From assembly GCF_013340305.1 (NCBI RefSeq), contig NZ_BLVP01000008.1, positions 669,408 through 733,407 on the forward strand: 64,000 nucleotides of DNA, written 5' to 3'. How positions within the stretch are numbered: the first letter of the stretch is position 1; each line of letters starts with the position of its first letter. Position numbers and translations under genes: made by a program. This document shows, piece by piece, positions 62,901-64,000 of the stretch. The notes beneath the pieces are model-generated. The model saw only the letters and a list, made by a program, of their open reading frames with translations, ran no database searches and was not told the origin of the DNA. The stretch comes from Desulfovibrio psychrotolerans. GTDB lineage: Bacteria; Desulfobacterota; Desulfovibrionia; Desulfovibrionales; Desulfovibrionaceae.

Positions 62901-63387
62901 CATAGATGCCTGCCAGTTCCTCTGCCCGTTCCATGCCCTCGTTCAGAAGGGCACGGGGTATCTCGCCTGCAAGGCAGGCTGACAGGGCGATGAGCCCTTC
63001 GCTGTATTCGCGCAGCATGTCGCGGCTGACGCGCGGCTTGTAGTGGAAGCCCTCTGTGAACCCGCGTGTGACCAGACGGCACAGGTTGTGGTAGCCTGTG
63101 TCGTTCTGCGCCAGCAGGATGAGGTGGTAGCGCCTGCGGGCGTTTTCGCTGGTGCGGTCGGTGTGGTCGCCGTGGGCCACATACACCTCGCAGCCGATGA
63201 TGGGTTTAAGGCCCATCTTCTGTGCCATGGTGTAGAAGTAGACCGCGCCGAACATGTTGCCGTGGTCGGTGATGGCAACGGCGGGCATGCCGAAGTCCTT
63301 GGCCTTGGCGCAGAGGTCTTCCAGACGGATGGCTCCGTCCAGCAGGCTGTATTCCGTATGGCAGTGAAGATGTACGAAGTCTGGCAT
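59905..63387 (-). CDS. dnaE: DNA polymerase III alpha subunit
   Basis: DnaE is the replicative polymerase. The 1160-residue product begins with a PHP domain (His6, His8 and His10 in HLHCHTEYS) and has the polymerase active-site aspartates Asp401, Asp403 (PDIDVDF), identical in position to the E. coli enzyme. The C-terminal OB-fold region and helix-hairpin-helix (VIYGLGGIKNVGDEAI) are intact. The ATG at 63387 fits the family; the open frame continues to 63570 without Shine-Dalgarno. It leads the dnaE-queD-marC operon. Confidence 0.97.
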   Translation of the reverse strand: MPDFVHLHCHTEYSLLDGAIRLEDLCAKAKDFGMPAVAITDHGNMFGAVYFYTMAQKMGLKPIIGCEVYVAHGDHTDRTSENARRRYHLILLAQNDTGYHNLCRLVTRGFTEGFHYKPRVSRDMLREYSEGLIALSACLAGEIPRALLNEGMERAEELAGIYADIFPGRFYLELQDNGIKEQDELNKKLIELSERTGLPLVATNDCHYLNASDVEAHDTLLCIQTGAKVTDEKRMRFDTTELYYKSPEEMEKAFAHVPQAIENTVRIAEQIDLTLDLGNNYFPVYDLPEGVSMADEFTRLSEEGLRRRLETIPYPVDEEAYWNRLHYELNVINQMGFPAYFLIVQDFINWAKDNGIPVGPGRGSAAGSLVAWALRITNLDPIPYDLLFERFLNSERVSMPDIDVDFCERRRGEVIRYTQLRYGEDKVAQITTFGKMKAKAVVRDVARAQGLSFQEGDRISKLIPEDLNMTIRKALDAEPELAELYRTDPTVRKLLDISMRLEGLCRHASTHAAGVVMSDRPMTDYLPLYKDKKGGMVTQYDMKKVEAVGLVKFDFLGLRTMTVIQDALDNIALTGKTPPNLDTLPFDDWPTYELYQRGDTDGIFQVESSGMRTYLRMLKPTCFDDIIAMLALYRPGPLNSGMVDEFIKRKHGQVPVIYPLPTLEDCLKPTYGVIVYQEQVMQIAQIVGSYTLGGADLLRRAMGKKNPEAMAQERGKFVQGAAQNGIDETKANEIFDLMEQFAAYGFNKSHSAAYALISYWTAYLKVHHPAEFMAALMTSEMGNQAKILKYVAACRDMGIEVLQANVQASLRRFTVHDGKVIYGLGGIKNVGDEAIREIVESREADGPFASLLDLCCRVNTRKVTKRVLESLIKGGAVDCLGCSRQGMFASLDNVVARAQKKAREKDSNQVSLFTMIKEEPQVCPGIGFDCEEQTMEEWSDEMKLKFEKEALGFYLTSHPLQPYRREMLRLQLTPLEECADLSPGMEVKCAVLITALKEHITKKGSKMAFVEIEDLTASGELIIFPEAYTEGRELYHSDQPLLLTAKVAEQKSKDDNEQAEEDEDAIKEIKLLAEKVQPLAEACFSNGDPTTLDLPAVGLTRQSLATLRDILRRHQGPVPVQVCVHINGTHAFFSVDEQYAILPGPAFEKDFTNWKGAIHG

Positions 63388-63593
63388 GGTATGTTTCGCG
63401 GGCAGAGGTTGATAATCGAACCTGTGTACCAGAAGTGGCCCATGCCCACAACCTTGAGGGTGCAGCAAAGTGGTAACATGCTGAAAAACAGGAGTTTCTT
63501 TGCCTTTCGGATCCAGGAGGGGCGAGCTTGCGCCGGAGCGGCCCTTCACGTACAACGTGAGCCGGAACAACCAGACAGCGCAAGGAGGATGGC

Positions 63594-64000
63594 GTGTCCC
63601 GAATAGTATCTGTTTTTATCGCCGTGGCGGGGGTATTTCTGGCGGCAGGCGCAGCACTTGCCACGGAGCAGGCTCCCGTGGATCCGGGGCTGGAGAAGTT
63701 GGCCACATTTTTTCACACCAAGTGGGGTCAGTACTTTCTTATTTTTATCTTTTTTTCGTTTATCATCCTGTATCTGCGCACGCTGTTCGGACCGCGCGGT
63801 TTGTTCCGTGACAAACGCTGGGATGAACTGAACGAGGAGATGCGCCAGAAGGAAGCCCTGCTGCGTGAGGAGCACCTTGCACGCGAGATACAGCTGGGGC
63901 AGCAGGGTGTGGGCGCGTATGATTTTCCCCGCACGGGTGCGTCAAGCAGAGTGGGCGACGCGGCGGGGGACAAGAGCACTCCTGATGCAAAGAGTGCCGC
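63594..64000 (+). CDS. Membrane protein of unknown function, runs off the window end
   Basis: A GTG start at 63594 is preceded by AAGGAGG (63582-63588). The reading frame is open to the end of the window (135 codons). The product has a signal-peptide-like start (VSRIVSVFIAVAGVFLAAG), a second hydrophobic segment WGQYFLIFIFFSFIILYL at about 45-62, and then a charged helical stretch EMRQKEALLREEHLAREI that may be a coiled coil. I do not recognise the family. The gene is divergent from dnaE, with about 205 bases between. Confidence 0.7.
   Translation, partial: MSRIVSVFIAVAGVFLAAGAALATEQAPVDPGLEKLATFFHTKWGQYFLIFIFFSFIILYLRTLFGPRGLFRDKRWDELNEEMRQKEALLREEHLAREIQLGQQGVGAYDFPRTGASSRVGDAAGDKSTPDAKSA

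Noticed and set aside
1-64000. CRISPR arrays, insertion sequences, integrases and rRNA
   Set aside because: No spaced direct repeats of CRISPR size, no transposase or integrase motif and no rRNA sequence found on either strand.

Overview
The window looks like chromosome from a GC-rich, anaerobic, sulfate-reducer-type deltaproteobacterium of the Desulfovibrio kind. The reasons are an incomplete selenophosphate synthetase gene (selenoprotein metabolism), an anaerobic CbiK-type cobaltochelatase, a cytoplasmic four-subunit [NiFe] hydrogenase of the sulfhydrogenase type, lone small ferredoxins and radical-SAM enzymes, and many two-component and c-di-GMP signalling genes. This is inferred from protein families and gene content only; no rRNA is present.

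Layout. 1-760: end of selD, then tRNA-Leu(UAG). 860-6940: a proteostasis cluster, tig-clpP-clpX-lon, punctuated by hairpin terminators. 7114-11218 (minus): an envelope operon rfbB-rfbD-nucleoside-recognition membrane protein-lpxB with 4-base ATGA overlaps. 11499-16658: cbiK, an MFS drug transporter, a secreted LPP20-like protein and an orphan radical-SAM enzyme. 16787-19434: two membrane-anchored proteins of unknown role, one long and very acidic, one coiled-coil with a possible MshEN-like tail. 19698-24428: glycosyltransferase, short-form thiC, ZIP transporter, D-2-hydroxyacid dehydrogenase. 24578-32346: a periplasmic ligand-binding protein overlapping a PAS-GGDEF-EAL protein, then AsmA. 33025-37088: histidine kinase, sigma-54 response regulator, free HPt protein, ferredoxin. 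37409-40184 (minus): a secreted protein, a VWA-OmpA protein, and a tiny-gene operon with a Fur-box-like promoter. 40344-43711: a MATE exporter, an orphan phage tail-fibre gene and tRNA-Pro(CGG). 43950-52885: a chemosensory operon cheB-HEAT protein-cheR-parA-cheW-cheY-cheA. 53619-57856: the hydrogenase operon (beta, gamma, delta, alpha). 57923-58809: an AT-rich island with an unknown 184-residue gene and a DUF2442-like gene. 58887-63387 (minus): dnaE-queD-marC. 63594-end: the start of a membrane protein that runs off the window.

How the genes work together. The chemosensory operon has every core signalling part except a receptor in the window, plus a HEAT-repeat scaffold and a ParA-like ATPase that could position the array. 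Its CheA carries three HPt-like modules, the third without its histidine. The hydrogenase operon encodes a complete path from the NiFe site through iron-sulfur clusters to a flavin/NAD(P) module. The binding-protein/GGDEF-EAL pair and the kinase/sigma-54 regulator/HPt set look like complete ligand-to-output circuits. The items I would check first are the Fur-box small-protein operon, the chemosensory operon, the two membrane proteins at 16787-19434, and two arrays of 9-base repeats that sit exactly on the 3' ends of lpxB and cbiK.
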